Positions 26,901-35,484 of a DNA stretch of 64,000 bases are shown piece by piece; positions within the stretch are counted from its first letter, which is position 1; each line of letters opens with the position of its first letter. Origin of the DNA: Zopfochytrium polystomum (taxonomy: Eukaryota > Chytridiomycota > Chytridiomycetes > Chytridiales > Chytridiaceae); the NCBI GenBank assembly GCA_025765615.1, contig JAIVFJ010000241.1, positions 1-64,000 of the forward strand, written 5' to 3'. The notes below the pieces were generated by a model, which saw nothing but the letters and a program-made list of their open reading frames with translations, made no database searches and had not been told where the DNA came from. The position numbers and the translations under genes are program-made.

Positions 26901-29521
26901 AGGGATGGGGTGCCTGACAGGCTGTACCCCAAGCCCGCCTAATTTATTATTTATTTTTGGCACTTGTACATACATGCATAGGGTTGGGGGGCACTTAGAG
27001 CATTTGTGGTGGATGCTCCAAGTCAGGGGGGTTGACTTGTCAATTTTCTCTCTCTCTGTTTTTGGGCCATTTCTCTTTTTCCTTTTTTTCTTCAATCTGA
27101 TTTCTGTCCATTGGCACCAATACAGAGTCCCTTCAAATCCATCTGGCTTGCAAAGGTGAGGGTCGTGAGAGATGGTACACACCCGGGTGTGTACATGGTC
27201 CCTTCGTGGGGCTCCTCTTAAGGGGCCGAGGGTGGGGAATGCAGCTGGCCCCACCAGCGACTGTGTGACATTGCCGGCTCTGTGTTGGAGTGAGGATCCC
27301 TGGCGCTTGCCCGCCGCGACGACGGTGGTGGTGGTGGTGGCGACGACGGCGTCGTTGTCCCCCACCTTCCCGTCCCCGCGAGGGTGTTGGTGGCTGCGCC
27401 TGGTGCAGCCCCCGACGCCTGAGAGTTCGATCTACAAGCGCCTGCCTCAGTCCTATTGCTGTGAGGGCGAGATGTGTGAGTACGAGTGCGATGCGATAAA
27501 GCCCGTTGGTCGAGTGATCGTGCCGACGCAGCCCGGCGGGGTGCGTGTACGATTGCAGGTGTTTCCGCGTGCGAGTTCCCTGCTGGCGACCTTCCGACCC
27601 CTACATAGTCGACTCCCTTCTCTCTCTCCCCCCCGTCGCTGGCGACGACGAGGGCTCCTGCAGCACTGTCCGCGACGAGGGGCGCTAGGTCGCGCCCTGT
27701 CCGTCCCGTCGCTATTAACCGCTCCTGTTGTATTTGAGATTAGGTTCCTGAGATAAAAACCCCCATTTCCCTCTTCTCTCTCTTTATTCTGCGGTTGTGT
27801 TGCGCCCTCGGGAGTGCCCTTCCGTTTCCCCTCGCATCGGCCCGCGGCCCCGCGAGTAATCGGTGCTCTGGCACCGATCCTTCAGAGGATTGTCCCTCTG
27901 AATGTTCATTCTTTGTGTTTGAGACCCCTGTTAGACAGATCAGTAGGGATACTTCGTGGACTAGGCAAGTAGTAGGGTTGAAACACCCCCTAGACAACAG
28001 CCCAATAAAGTTAGTTTTAGCCTATTATTTGCTTTCCCTCACTCTAGGGCCCAGATCCCAGGGTCAAAGGAGTGTGTATAGTCTCACAAACACAACTGAC
28101 TGGAGCTCTTGCAGGAGGTTATCACGATCATTTGGAAATCGCAGCGCATCGATAAAGCCTTGCAGGTTGATCTCTGAGTCCTCCCAGGGGATGCCGTACG
28201 CGCCAGCCCAACTTAGCACCTCTGTCATAAGAACTGCAAAAGAGTAAACATCATTCGCAGTGGAGACCTGCGCATTTTGAGGAAAAGGGAGGGCACTAAG
28301 TTCTGTTTGGATGCAAAACAAATACAAAAATACCTTTGGACGAACACTCTTCAGTTCTGGAGCCAACCACAGTATTGATCCAGCAGCTGCAGACAATGTG
28401 CTGCGAGTCATTGTCTCTGTTTTGATCTTGCTCAGGCCAAAGTCCGTGATCTTTGAGACAATCGACCCATCTTGATATGTCTTTGTGAGAAGGACGTTGA
28501 GGCTCTTGAGGTCATTGTGCATAATCTTGAGTGTGTCATGGAGATACGACATGCCAGCAGAGACTTGGATTAGGAATGTGAGACGCTGCTTGAGAGGCGT
28601 GTCCTCGTTGTCTGGGTTCAGGTAGTAGTCGTGCAGGGAACCAAGTGAGGCAAACTGCAGGGTGATTGGGATGGTCGACGAAAAATGAAGAAGAAAAATT
28701 AGCACAATACCATGCAATGAAAATGAATTTTGAATGTGATCTCATTGACATTGCACAAACCTCCAAAACCAACGAAAGGTAGTTATTGATATTGATGACG
28801 CCGTGAAATCCAATGATAAAGGGATGGCGAGACTTTTGAAGGATGTTTGCTTCGTTGATCAGTTCGAGTTTTGATTTTTCACTCAGCTTTGACAGCTTCA
28901 GGGTCTTGACTGCGACAGGGATTGACTCCAGATACAGACCCTTGCGCACCACACCAAATGAGCCTTCCCCAACAATGCTGTCATTGTTGTCGGAAACAAC
29001 AACGTCAGTGCTTGAGATGGTGATGGCCTCAAGGCTTGTTGTGGACAGCTTGAAGATGCTTGCTGCAATGGCCTCGTGTGAGTTTGCGCCAACACCCTTG
29101 GTGAGGTCGATGTCTAATTAAGAAAACGAAGTTTGGAAAGGAAACATCAGTTGTCAGCAAAAAGAATATATAAATTGGAATTGAAAGCACAAGAAAACAG
29201 CCACTCACAAAGCTGGCCGGCAGTCACAAATGCTGCTGCACTAAAGGCCACTTCCTCGGTGCTGGCCAAGCGCACTGGGATGATGGGCTTGTGGATGTCG
29301 TTTGCAAACTTGATCTCGAGCTTGCAGTTGTGGGAAGCAATGTAACTGTCTGAGAGGAAGGCGACAACAACTGCAGCACGACAGATGCCATCAATAATGG
29401 CCTCGTTGATGTCGCTCCCCATGTTATTTACATCGATCCACACACGCACATTCATGCGCTCCAGCTTGGTGACGAGTGGGCGCACGAGGTCCTTGTCTGC
29501 CCAGGCGTAGCTGATCATGGC
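20940..29521 (-). CDS. TIR - protein kinase - linker - LRR protein (receptor-like), interrupted by two insertions
   Basis: Exons I can place (minus strand): TIR 29521-29209; kinase 29113 to about 28764, 28654-28334, 28267-28088 and resuming at 26625 to about 26469; two linker exons about 26433-26240 and 26212-26062 (VLSAAQTLVNDLERQILAAN looks coiled-coil); a further linker exon from about 26013; LRR exons from 25561 down to the stop at 20940. Splice phases agree where checked (TIR to kinase phase 1, kinase internal phase 0, LRR all phase 1). A TIR domain can be an NAD-cleaving or scaffold module, the kinase is of tyrosine-kinase-like type, and the LRRs are RNI-like, so a sensor-signalling receptor is inferred. 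The 5' exon upstream of 29521 is not resolved. A chromovirus lies in an LRR intron and a 1455-bp element in the kinase exon, so present function is uncertain. Confidence 0.75.
22070..22167 (+). promoter_or_regulatory. Heat-shock-element-like GAA/TTC array in the LTR
   Basis: Alternating GAA and TTC triplets recur every 5 bases: GAA 22070, TTC 22075, GAA 22080, TTC 22085; then eight perfect units GAA 22095 through TTC 22130; then GAA 22140, GAA 22150, TTC 22155, GAA 22160, TTC 22165. A further TTC-GAA-TTC is at 22233-22245. This is the nGAAnnTTCn pattern bound by heat-shock factor, placed 110-210 bases upstream of the TATA box. Confidence 0.7.
22278..22323 (+). promoter_or_regulatory. Core promoter and inferred transcript start of chromovirus copy 2
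   Basis: TATAAAAG (22278-22285) is followed 35 bases later by AAGTGAATTAT (22313-22323), the box complementary to the primer-binding site. If the transcript starts there, its first 11 bases pair exactly with the site. Confidence 0.6.
22396..22406 (+). promoter_or_regulatory. Primer-binding site of chromovirus copy 2 (self-priming type)
   Basis: ATAATTCACTT lies two bases after the LTR end and is an exact 11-base reverse complement of 22313-22323. I did not recognise a tRNA 3' end match. Confidence 0.65.
22434..23357 (+). CDS. Intact Gag of chromovirus copy 2 (307 aa)
   Basis: The ATG at 22434 gives MSDPNNTFPDATAFQALMDQ, then a Gln/His-rich helical stretch, a capsid region (SWYRSLPSTPTTLQELWEGL; CVAYTNQFKQLARDSGYNDA) and one CCHC knuckle, [14 protein letters not shown], near residue 285. 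It ends at TGA in the frameshift hairpin. Uninterrupted, unlike copy 1, so it could form particles. Expression would come from the adjoining LTR. Confidence 0.9.
   Translation: MSDPNNTFPDATAFQALMDQLQALSRQTHQLQEQVLHQQHQLQQQLHQQEHQALPLPQANQAREPKVPSPDKFTGLAKDLRNFMATVENVILLQPSRFPSEQVKVLFTSTLLSGQAQSWYRSLPSTPTTLQELWEGLEATFGDPYASWTARSKLKHIKQGKQSCVAYTNQFKQLARDSGYNDAALMELYHDGLHESIQDMLSQSLHIPETLEEYILLAIKIDNRLYSKRLKQRQVGTTSRSIPVPQALTVPEPMQVDAVETLPKGPLSQEEKTRRAQQGLCFYCGSKEHAVKDCPRKKHPNSQVQAH
23273..24868 (+). CDS. Pol derivative of copy 2: protease, zinc-region stub and chromodomain only (531 aa)
   Basis: The frame is -1 relative to gag and is entered at the heptamer C CCA AAC (23330-23336), with the stem GTCCAGG/CCTGGAC downstream. 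The protease ([17 protein letters not shown]) is complete, followed by a Ser/Gln-rich linker. Then a jump removes what is 1407 bases (469 codons) in copy 1, covering RT and RNase H. A short integrase zinc-region stub (GHPGEHKTYELVSRDFYWPG) remains, and a second jump removes 774 bases (258 codons), covering the integrase core. The GPF module and chromodomain (FEVEQILDAKW...VKWKGYSDADNTWEPES) are kept. Both losses preserve the frame. The second junction is at a shared TGAGGAAG. The product could process Gag and bind chromatin but not copy or integrate. Confidence 0.85.
   Translation: MFLLWLQGACCQGLPKEEAPKLPGPGSLRGNSLDTPPSCPCFITTTSTTNTSDSKPHQLTMDVKIQLSPKSTITAKALIDSGSSCNIIDATLAKSCAIPTIKKSTPLKVHFANHALFKEISHETKLNLHIQDFPPSMVNLEVLDLGSPTFSVILGLPWLQAQNPAIDWVTGQVQPPPIGTVTQNSSQASKSHALKSLIQGSQPSIQGQPQMTAPVSACSSQIPAKIQVSQFTVHSQDSSTAHRAHSHGQVCSSQNPQSKLQVPQFTVQIQDSSSTAHSLCQEQNPQSKIQESQFPVNNSSPTADEHRRTDLAPEGGDGFTPPPKTHLSLLPDSVWAHAISKDPKPHKIQISQEEEKLEILKTRHDAATAGHPGEHKTYELVSRDFYWPGMRKNLQSKRPSPKLDNLKLRPFKILEQINPVTFKLDLPASMKIHPVFHVSLLEKFVANPIPGRVVPPPPPVEVEGEEEFEVEQILDAKWFGRTLKFLVKWKGYSDADNTWEPESNLTHCQDLLLEFKTRYPTKLQKRPKRGR
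23330..23374 (+). promoter_or_regulatory. Candidate -1 frameshift signal, chromovirus copy 2
   Basis: C CCA AAC in the gag frame at 23330-23336, then GTCCAGG (23343-23349) pairing with CCTGGAC (23368-23374). It has the same position and spacing as in copy 1, with one pair fewer. Confidence 0.65.
24869..25221 (+). repeat. 3' LTR of chromovirus copy 2 (353 bp)
   Basis: Reads base for base like the 5' LTR. It is preceded by the purine tract AAAAGGGGGAGATGA and followed by the target duplication ATGCT. Confidence 0.95.
26462..29113 (-). CDS. Tyrosine-kinase-like protein kinase domain exons (split by an insertion)
   Basis: Gly-rich loop GEGSFGVVRKG, VAVKTLKL (Lys), LINEANILQKSRHPFIIGF (alpha-C Glu), then after an intron FASLGSLHDYYLN, KIMHNDLKSLNVLL, ITDFGLSKI, AGSILWLAPEL and VSTANDVYSFAVLMTEVLSW. 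The domain end SSLFKRCWSLEISDRPRF is found only beyond the inserted element, at about 26600-26535. The HRD motif is HND, while the catalytic Asp, Lys and Asn are present and DFG and APE are intact, so activity is plausible. CW....RP is the typical end of TKL kinases. Confidence 0.85.
26634..28088. mobile_element. 1455-bp inverted-repeat element in the kinase exon, 4-bp target duplication
   Basis: The ends TGTGAGACTA(C/T)AC are inverted repeats (13 bases, one mismatch) and are flanked by AACA at 26630-26633 and 28089-28092. Removing the element and one AACA restores an uninterrupted kinase frame (SVVFQAETAAG). No transposase-like frame is seen; the longest frame (27172-27756, plus) is Arg/Pro/Ser-rich. 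The ends start TG and finish CA, and AATAAA lies near 28000, so a large solo LTR is the alternative. On the gene strand the first bases supply a GTGAGA donor. Confidence 0.75.
27175..27194. repeat. Perfect 20-bp palindrome inside the 1455-bp element
   Basis: GTACACACCCGGGTGTGTAC reads the same on both strands. It could be a dimeric protein-binding site or a cruciform. Confidence 0.8.
29209..29521 (-). CDS. TIR-domain exon
   Basis: The exon follows a CCCCCACACAG acceptor and ends at a GTGAGT donor. It reads AMISYAWADKDLVRPLVTKL (strand A and AA loop), VRVWIDVNNMGSDINEAI (strand B and BB loop), AAVVVAFLSDSYIASHNCKL and EIKFANDIHKPIIPV. The S..C.LE pattern (SHNCKLE) is where catalytic TIRs carry the NADase glutamate, so enzymatic activity is possible. 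The length of about 105 residues leaves the last TIR strands at the exon end. Confidence 0.85.
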
Positions 29522-30195
29522 CTGTGTGGGGGAGCAGGAAGCAGGGTGGGGATTTCGTGTGGTTACATTTTGTGTCAGTCGTGTCAATGGTGCAAGAAGA
29601 AAGTTTGTCATTGTAAAGCGAGTAAACTCCACGTGAGCAGCGCCAAAAATCGGCAAAAATGGAAATAACGTAGTAGCAGGCCAGAGATCACGTTGCGCCG
29701 CTGCCGCTGGGTGGTGAGCCAAGTGAGGCCGGAGGATCTTTCGTTGTGGTTGGGTGTGGAACGAAGACACAAAAAAAAAAAGAAACCAACAACATAGAGA
29801 GGTTTTGTGTGGAAGAGGCGACACAGCCATGCAGCGCAAACGCCGGGTGAAAAAGGGAGAAGGAAAAAAAATGAAAGAACGTCGGACAGTGGGATCGGGG
29901 GCGGACGGGGCGAACGAGGCGGACTCGCATCAAAATCAAATTTTTTCGGCTGAGTAGCGGGCGGGGCGCCGCCGGGAGGGCGTCGTCTGCCGGCGACGGG
30001 GCGGGGGGCGGCGGAACGGTCGGGGGCGGCATGATGGGCGCCGCCCTGGCAGTCGTGGACGGTGGCGATGTCGGCCGGTAGGGCCAGGAGCTGGTCGATG
30101 GTCAGGCCTCTGGGGATGGTGGAGAGGCGGCGGAGGACTCGGGTGGAGTCGTTGTCGTCCTTGGTGGCGGCGGCGGGGGGCGAGATCGTCGTCAT
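29522..30195 (-). other. Upstream region of the TIR-kinase-LRR gene; possible first exon
   Basis: An acceptor at 29522 shows that at least one more exon lies upstream. A candidate is the frame beginning at the ATG at 30195 (MTTISPPAAATKDDNDSTRV, then GLTIDQLLALPADIATVHDC), but I see no clear donor. The dispersed repeat copy 2 (29632-29732) lies within the presumed intron. Confidence 0.35.
29632..29732 (+). repeat. Dispersed repeat, copy 2
   Basis: Shares GTGAGCAGCGC, AAATGGAAATAAC, GCCGCTGGGTGGTGAGCCAA and GAGGCCGGAGGAT with 18828-18931. A small insertion (CGGCAAAAATGG area) distinguishes the copies. Confidence 0.7.
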
Positions 30196-30904
30196 CGTGG
30201 CTGCGCCTTGTTGCGGCGGCGGCGGCGGCGGCGACGGCGGCGTTCCTTCGTTCGTTCGTTCGTTCCTTCGGATCTGGTTTTTGCCTTGTCTTCTCCTCCG
30301 CTTCCTCTTCCTCTTCCACTTTGTTTGTCGACAAGGGAAGGGTAATTCGCGCATGATCTTTGCTCTGCTTTGTCTTCTCCCTTGTCGACAAACAAGAGAA
30401 AAAAAAGAAAAGAAAGCAAGTGGCTTTCGGAGGAGCCTGGGCGAGTGCCTTTCCCCACGACGCAGCAGAAGCCGATCTCGACACACGCCTCGGATCCCCA
30501 CCACCACCTCCTGATTACCGTTTCCAGCACGACCACGCTTGAGCGCGCAGAGGCGACTCCGTTTCCCAGTTTACCGCATGAATCGACCAATTGTTTGGTC
30601 TTGCCGCCAATGACCAACGCCAGCGGATTCAAGCGGACGGACGGACGCTCTCGTGGCATCCGAGTGGCAGGCCGATTCCCGCGCCGGCAGAAGATTCTGG
30701 CTGACCGGGAACCCCGTCCGCCACTCCCACGTACCAAATGGGCAACCGAGGCTGTTGTGTTTTTTTCTTCTTTTGTTGTTCCAAGAGAAAGAGCCATCAA
30801 TGGTGAACCGCAATGGACTACGTCCAGGTATCACCTCAGCAAACCCACCCCATGCGCTACAGACTTACAGGGTCGTCAGGCATCTCCACCACACATAAAG
30901 CCAC
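30196..30904. other. Intergenic, no supported gene
   Basis: GCG/GGC-rich trinucleotide repeats near 30214-30242 and (GTTC)n at 30246-30266 at the left, mixed sequence to the right. Open frames are compositional. Confidence 0.5.
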
Positions 30905-31175
30905 AATGATCAAAGGAGAAGGGGAAAACACAAAATCAAGAAAATAGAGAAGTGAGTCGAAAGGAGGTCAGTGTAAGAGAGGGGAGCATCTGTGAAAGAT
31001 CGGAGGGTTGGGATAAGTCAGATTAGGCAACAGCCCATGTCAAGATTGAGAAGGGCAACAGTGGCTCAGTGAACGTTGGGGGGCTCAGCAGGAGATGGGT
31101 GACAAGTGGCTCTTGCTTGTTGGCGTGAGGGGAGTTGTATTGTGTGGTGAAGCCAGATAATGCCTGCAACAAGTT

Positions 31176-31916
31176 TTATGCGGCTGAGGTAGTGGTCAAT
31201 CCATCTGGAAGAAGCCTTGGTGCGCAAAAGCCAGATGCCTGGGCAAGTGTCAGTGGAGTGCTGGCGACTACATGTGGTGCAGTGAGGTTGAGAGGGTTGT
31301 GAAGAGCTGTTATGAGTCCTGTGGATGATGGAGTGGGAGGGAGGGAAGAGTTGATGTTTGGAGAAGACAGTGGGTGAGAGGCTGTGGAGCGAGGGTGAGA
31401 GGCCTGGGAATTTGGTGGAGGGGATCTGCAGGGCTTGGAGCGCTTGTCAGAGGGCTTGATGGACTTTGACTTCTCCCAAGAGATAGTGTCGTCGCAACAG
31501 GGGATCCAAATAAGTCGATGGGTGTCAAGAAGGAGCTGATGGAAAGCGGTGACAAGGGTTTTAAGGACAGAGGCAGCAGGGTTATCATGTGAGAATAAGG
31601 AGTCATAAAAGGATTGAGGGATGAAGCCACGAAGGAGGGAGGAAAAATTGATACAAGATTGATGATCAAAGAGAAATTCAGGGCGGGAGAGCCAGTAAAT
31701 GGAATGGGCTTGGGGAGGAGAGCGACCATGAGGTGCAGGAGGAACAGAGGAGGAAAGAGTTTCAGCAAGGGTGTTGCGAATCATGGCAATGGCGTCAGCA
31801 GCTGCAGGGCATTGCCAGACATGCTCTGTGGTTTCCAGAGCGTGGTGGCATCGACGACAGAGCCCATCAGGGTAGACTTGAGGGTGTCGTTGGTGTAGAA
31901 CTTTTTGAGTGGGCAA
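31176..31916 (-). pseudogene. LINE ORF2 C-terminal region with CCHC-type motif
   Basis: A 246-codon frame beginning PTQKVLHQRHPQVYPDGLCR and containing C-x2-C-x7-H-x4-C (CRRCHHALETTEHVWQC), as at the end of many LINE ORF2 proteins. The remainder is Ser/Pro-rich. The upstream part is in other frames. Confidence 0.7.
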
Positions 31917-32123
31917 AGTGTTGCTGAGGATTTGAAGTCGATACTTGCGACAAGCAGAGACAGGGAGGGTGCCAAAGAGGGAAGAGGGTTTAATACCAGA
32001 GTGGAGAACAAGAAATGTGGCTTCCCAATGAACAAGGTCAGGGTTGTGGGTGATGTGGGCAAAGCCTGAGGTGGTCAGAAGAGCAAAATGATGAGAGAGA
32101 CCTGTGAAAAGACGCAGTTGTCG

Positions 32124-32993
32124 TCAAAGTTGGCCCAAGACCAGGGCATTTGAGATGAAGGAGGTGGCTGGGAGGATCTGTTGTGAGAGGATTGGTAACA
32201 AAGTTGGGTCGGAAGTCGAGGGTACAGATGGTGCCAGTTTGTCTGCTTGTTCCTTGTCAGCGTCGCCGTTGTGTCCACAAACCCAGGAAACTTGTGGAGG
32301 GGGGCCGATCCAAGACTGTAGAGTGGCTGCAACGCATGCCCAAAGGGTGGGGTGGGAAGTGGTGTGCAAAAAGACGATGGAAGGAATCAGAGAGAGGGGG
32401 TGTGTTGAGCTCACTGTGCGGATGGGGACTAAAGGAGTTTGAGGGAAAGAGTTTCTCAAAGGTGTGAACCACTCCAAGATTGTCAAGTCGAAAAGTGAGG
32501 GGCAGGGAAAGCTTTGCAGTGATGGTGAGGCCAGCAAGGAGAGCAGCAATTTCAGCAGTTGTGGAAGAGGCAGAGAGTGGAGGGAGGGCAAAAGAAAATT
32601 CAAAGTTAAGCTCAAGGCAAACAACAGAGCCAGCCATGAAGCCCTCTTTGAAGGGAGCCAGGGGGAGCCATTGGTGTCAAAGGTCAAGGATGGGTGGGTA
32701 TGAACAAGGTCAGCAGGAAGGAGGGGCACGTCCATTGGTTGAAAGCAGGGATTCGTGAAGGGAGCTGGATTGAAAGTGGAGTGGCGGGAGGTGAGGAGTG
32801 GGAAAGGTGTGTGTGTGAAAACGGTGGTTGGCGAAGGCGCGTCAACAAAGAAGATGGACGTTGCAGTAGCAGTTGTGCGGCTGCTGATGGGGACTGTGTA
32901 GGTGGAGTGTGCAAGGGAAGTTGGATTGTAGGGAGAGATGTGCTTGCTACAGGGGTAAGAGAAGGGGGGTAGCCAATGGGGCAGCCAAGGCAT
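32124..32993 (-). pseudogene. LINE RNase H region
   Basis: RNase H-like blocks (LTFDTNGS; then in a second frame STTAEIAALLAGLTI and LDNLGVVHTF; then back to VSWVCGHNGDADKEQADKLA) are spread over two overlapping frames, 32124-32993 and 32257-32637. They carry the usual Asp, Glu, Asp and late His/Asp positions. Confidence 0.65.
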
Positions 32994-33362
32994 TGGACCA
33001 AGTGGAAATTGTAGGAGGAAGGGTGAAGGCGTTCAGGGAGCCTGGAGTAGTGATGAGAAATGAGTTGGGGGTTTGGGAGTGTGTGAGTCCAGTTAACAAT
33101 GCGGAAGAATTCCACTTGTGGTGGGGTCATCAGACAGAAAAAACTGCCACGAGCAAGGGGGGGATGGTGAAGGGGATCCAAAGAAGATGGGTAGAAGGGA
33201 TTGTAAAGAGGACCATCAGGAGGGCTGTGGTAAAAGACTGGAGAGCCAAAGGTGGGAGCAGCGAAAATAAAGGTCTTGATGATGTGGTACACTTCACTGA
33301 GTTTATCAGGGAGAGGGCTGTCTTTGTAGGAGGGACTGGTGAGGCGGAGGTCAAAAAGTTGT

Positions 33363-33962
33363 TCAAAAAAGAATACAGAGTGTGAACCGAGAGTGGGAAA
33401 CACTTTGAGGAACTAATGAGTTGATGGAGTGAGTGTGAACAGAAAATACGGGTGGACCAGAGTATTGGAAGGATGTTTGTTGGTTAAAAAGGAGGGGAAT
33501 GCGAGACTTGGTGAAGTGTTTTTTTGGCTGGGACAAGGGTAAGGGATGTGAGAAAACTGGAGCTCCAGAGGCCAGGTCAAGTTGGAGGCGGTGCATCATG
33601 ATACGGCTTATGTGGCCAATTAGAGAGGGGGAGTTCATGCGAGAGTTGAGGTCAACAATCATGTCAGAGCAGTATTCATTGTAAAAGTCAGGGAGGTTAT
33701 GGGTCATGGGGTGATGGCGGAGGGCATTGGGAAAAGAGGTGCAGTAGCCAACCAGACGTTTGAAATTTTTGTGACAGAGTGTGGTGAGGTTGTTGAGGAA
33801 AGTACAGGGGAGAATGGCAGTTTTCCACAGAAAGCGGACACGTGGGAGGAGGACGTTACGGATGAGGTAAGAAGCAATTTTGGCACCCATCTTTTTGTGT
33901 TTGATAATGTCAAGGAAATGGGTGGTGGTGGAAAGGATTTGCTGCCGTGCTGCTGAGCTCAT
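33363..33962 (-). pseudogene. LINE ORF2 RT thumb/connection region
   Basis: A 199-codon frame: ARQQILSTTTHFLDIIKHKK, ASYLIRNVLLPRVRFLWKTA, SFPNALRHHPMTHNLPDFYN, SPSLIGHISRIMMHRLQLDL. This is the part that follows the RT catalytic core in LINEs. The core itself is absent. Confidence 0.7.
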
Positions 33963-34106
33963 ACCGTCTGCTGTGAAGTAGTTGCCTAGGTGTCAAAAGG
34001 TGATGTTTGGGGGGTGGATGGGAAGGACTGTGGTGCCTCAGTTGATGGTGGTTAGTCAAGTGTGTCACTTGCCCCCTTCATCATAGCCTCCAACCAAGTT
34101 GTCATT

Positions 34107-34873
34107 TGTCAGGAACATGGCAGGACAGGACAAGGCAGACAAGGAACTGAGAGGAGTGATGATTGTATTGTTTCCAATAATTCACTTGAGGGATGGGACA
34201 GGTCCCCCATCCCCTTTTATACCTTTTGAGAGTCTTGCTTGTCAAGACTCAAAGAAAGAGCAATTAGTAATACAATGATACCAATGACACCAATGACAAC
34301 AAGACAAGTCAGGAAAGCAAAGAAGGTTCCAGAATGTTCCACAAGGTTCCATGAAGGAATGTTCTAGAAGGTTCCAGAGGTTTCCAGAGGGTGATTCATA
34401 ACATCATCTCCCCCTTTTAGGCCTCTTCTGCAACTTGGTGGGGTACCTGGTCTTGAACTTGAGTAGAAGGTCTTGGCAGTGAGTGAGGTTTGACTCAGGT
34501 TCCCAGGTGTTGTCAGCATCTGAGTAACCTTTCCACTTAACAAGGAGCTTGAGTGTCCTTCCAAACCACTTGGCATCCAAGATTTGTTCAACCTCAAATT
34601 CCACTTCACCTTCTACCTCAACTGGAGGAGGAGGAGGAACAACTCTGCCTGGAATGGAGTTGGCCACAAACTTCTCCAAAAGGCTGACATGGAAAACTGG
34701 GTGGATCTTCATGGATGCAGGGAGATCCAGCTTGAAGGTGACTGGATTGATTTGCTCCAAGATCTTGAAAGGTCCCAACTTGAGGTTGTCTAGCTTGGGA
34801 CTTGGTCTTGTGGTCTGCAAGTTCTTCCTCAGAAGCCAAACTTGCTGACCCACAGCAAGGTCATGGTCCATTC
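34107..34873 (-). mobile_element. Chromovirus copy 3 fragment: pol C-terminus and 3' LTR
   Basis: The LTR occupies 34107-34403 (reverse orientation, TGTTATGAATC at 34403, TGACA at 34107). The Pol end lies at 34404-34873 with the GPF module and chromodomain. The fragment is cut at 34873 by a copia LTR and at 34107 by LINE sequence. Confidence 0.9.
34404..34871 (-). pseudogene. Chromodomain-containing Pol C-terminus (copy 3)
   Basis: 155 codons in frame: MDHDLAVGQQVWLLRKNLQT, GPFKILEQINPVTFKLDLP, FEVEQILDAKWFGRTLKLL, VKWKGYSDADNTWEPES. Nearly identical to copy 1 at the protein level; everything upstream is missing. Confidence 0.9.
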
Positions 34874-35289
34874 TGTGAACATTCTACTCTGAGTGGGTGA
34901 GATAAAGGAGTGAATGAAGTGGAGATGTGTGTTTGTGGGTGGTCCTTCTCCCAATTTGGAGAGAAAAGAGAAAAAAAAACTCTGTTATGAATTATTGATG
35001 CATGATGATGATATACACACTGTAATAGTTGCTAGGCAAGCGTGACCGGCACAGGGTAAAAACCTCTCCTATATTATCTGATTGAGCAGAGGAGGAGGAA
35101 AACTGTTGACACCAGGTTTCTGTTCCACTTAATACTCAGAGTATTTGTCAACAGCACAAGCCAGTGCCCAGGTCTGCATTGGCAGTGGCTCGCTCTCCCA
35201 TGGGCATTGTGAGAACGATAACTGACAGTCACAATTGGTTCGGGTCCATCTTGTGCCTCTTGCTGCTAACCAGTCAGTTCCCACTAACA
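34874..35289 (-). repeat. 3' LTR of the copia element (416 bp)
   Basis: Starts TGTTAGTGGGAACTGACTGG at 35289, directly after GGGGGG, and ends TGTTCACA at 34874. It aligns with 17954-18364. Confidence 0.75.
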
Positions 35290-35484
35290 CCCCCCAGCAC
35301 AATGGCCATGGGTGTAGCACCCGTTATGCAAAGTGTGCGTAAGCGTCTGAGGCTTCAACTGAAAGGGTGTTCGAAAGGTCAGAGCAGGGTCGGAGGCCAA
35401 GTAGTGAGGTCAGTTGCTGGTGCTGAGACGTCAAGAGTGGTTTTGTGAGAATGTCTGCAATCTGGTCGCTGGTTGGTACGTAGC

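Larger units (their letters stand above)
30905..34090 (-). mobile_element. LINE (non-LTR retrotransposon), 5'-truncated and decayed
   Basis: Only the part of ORF2 after the RT core survives. From right to left: LGNYFTADG with ARQQILSTTTHFLDIIKHKK and YLIRNVLLPRVRF (RT thumb/connection, 33962-33363); frame-broken sequence to about 32650; an RNase H region (EIAALLAGLTITAKL; WVCGHNGDADKEQADKLA, 32640-32124); then LCRRCHHALETTEHVWQCP, the C-terminal Cys/His motif of LINEs (about 31850). Truncation at the 5' side is usual for LINEs. The left limit is estimated; no poly(A) end is obvious. Confidence 0.8.

Noticed and set aside
27172..27756. 194-codon plus frame in the 1455-bp element as a transposase
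   Set aside because: No catalytic motifs. Arg/Pro/Ser-rich apart from one short block also found at 39.9 kb, so I report the block but not a gene.
34404..34871. Chromodomain fragment as a host HP1-like gene
   Set aside because: Sequence and flanking LTR are those of the chromovirus pol; no host exon structure.
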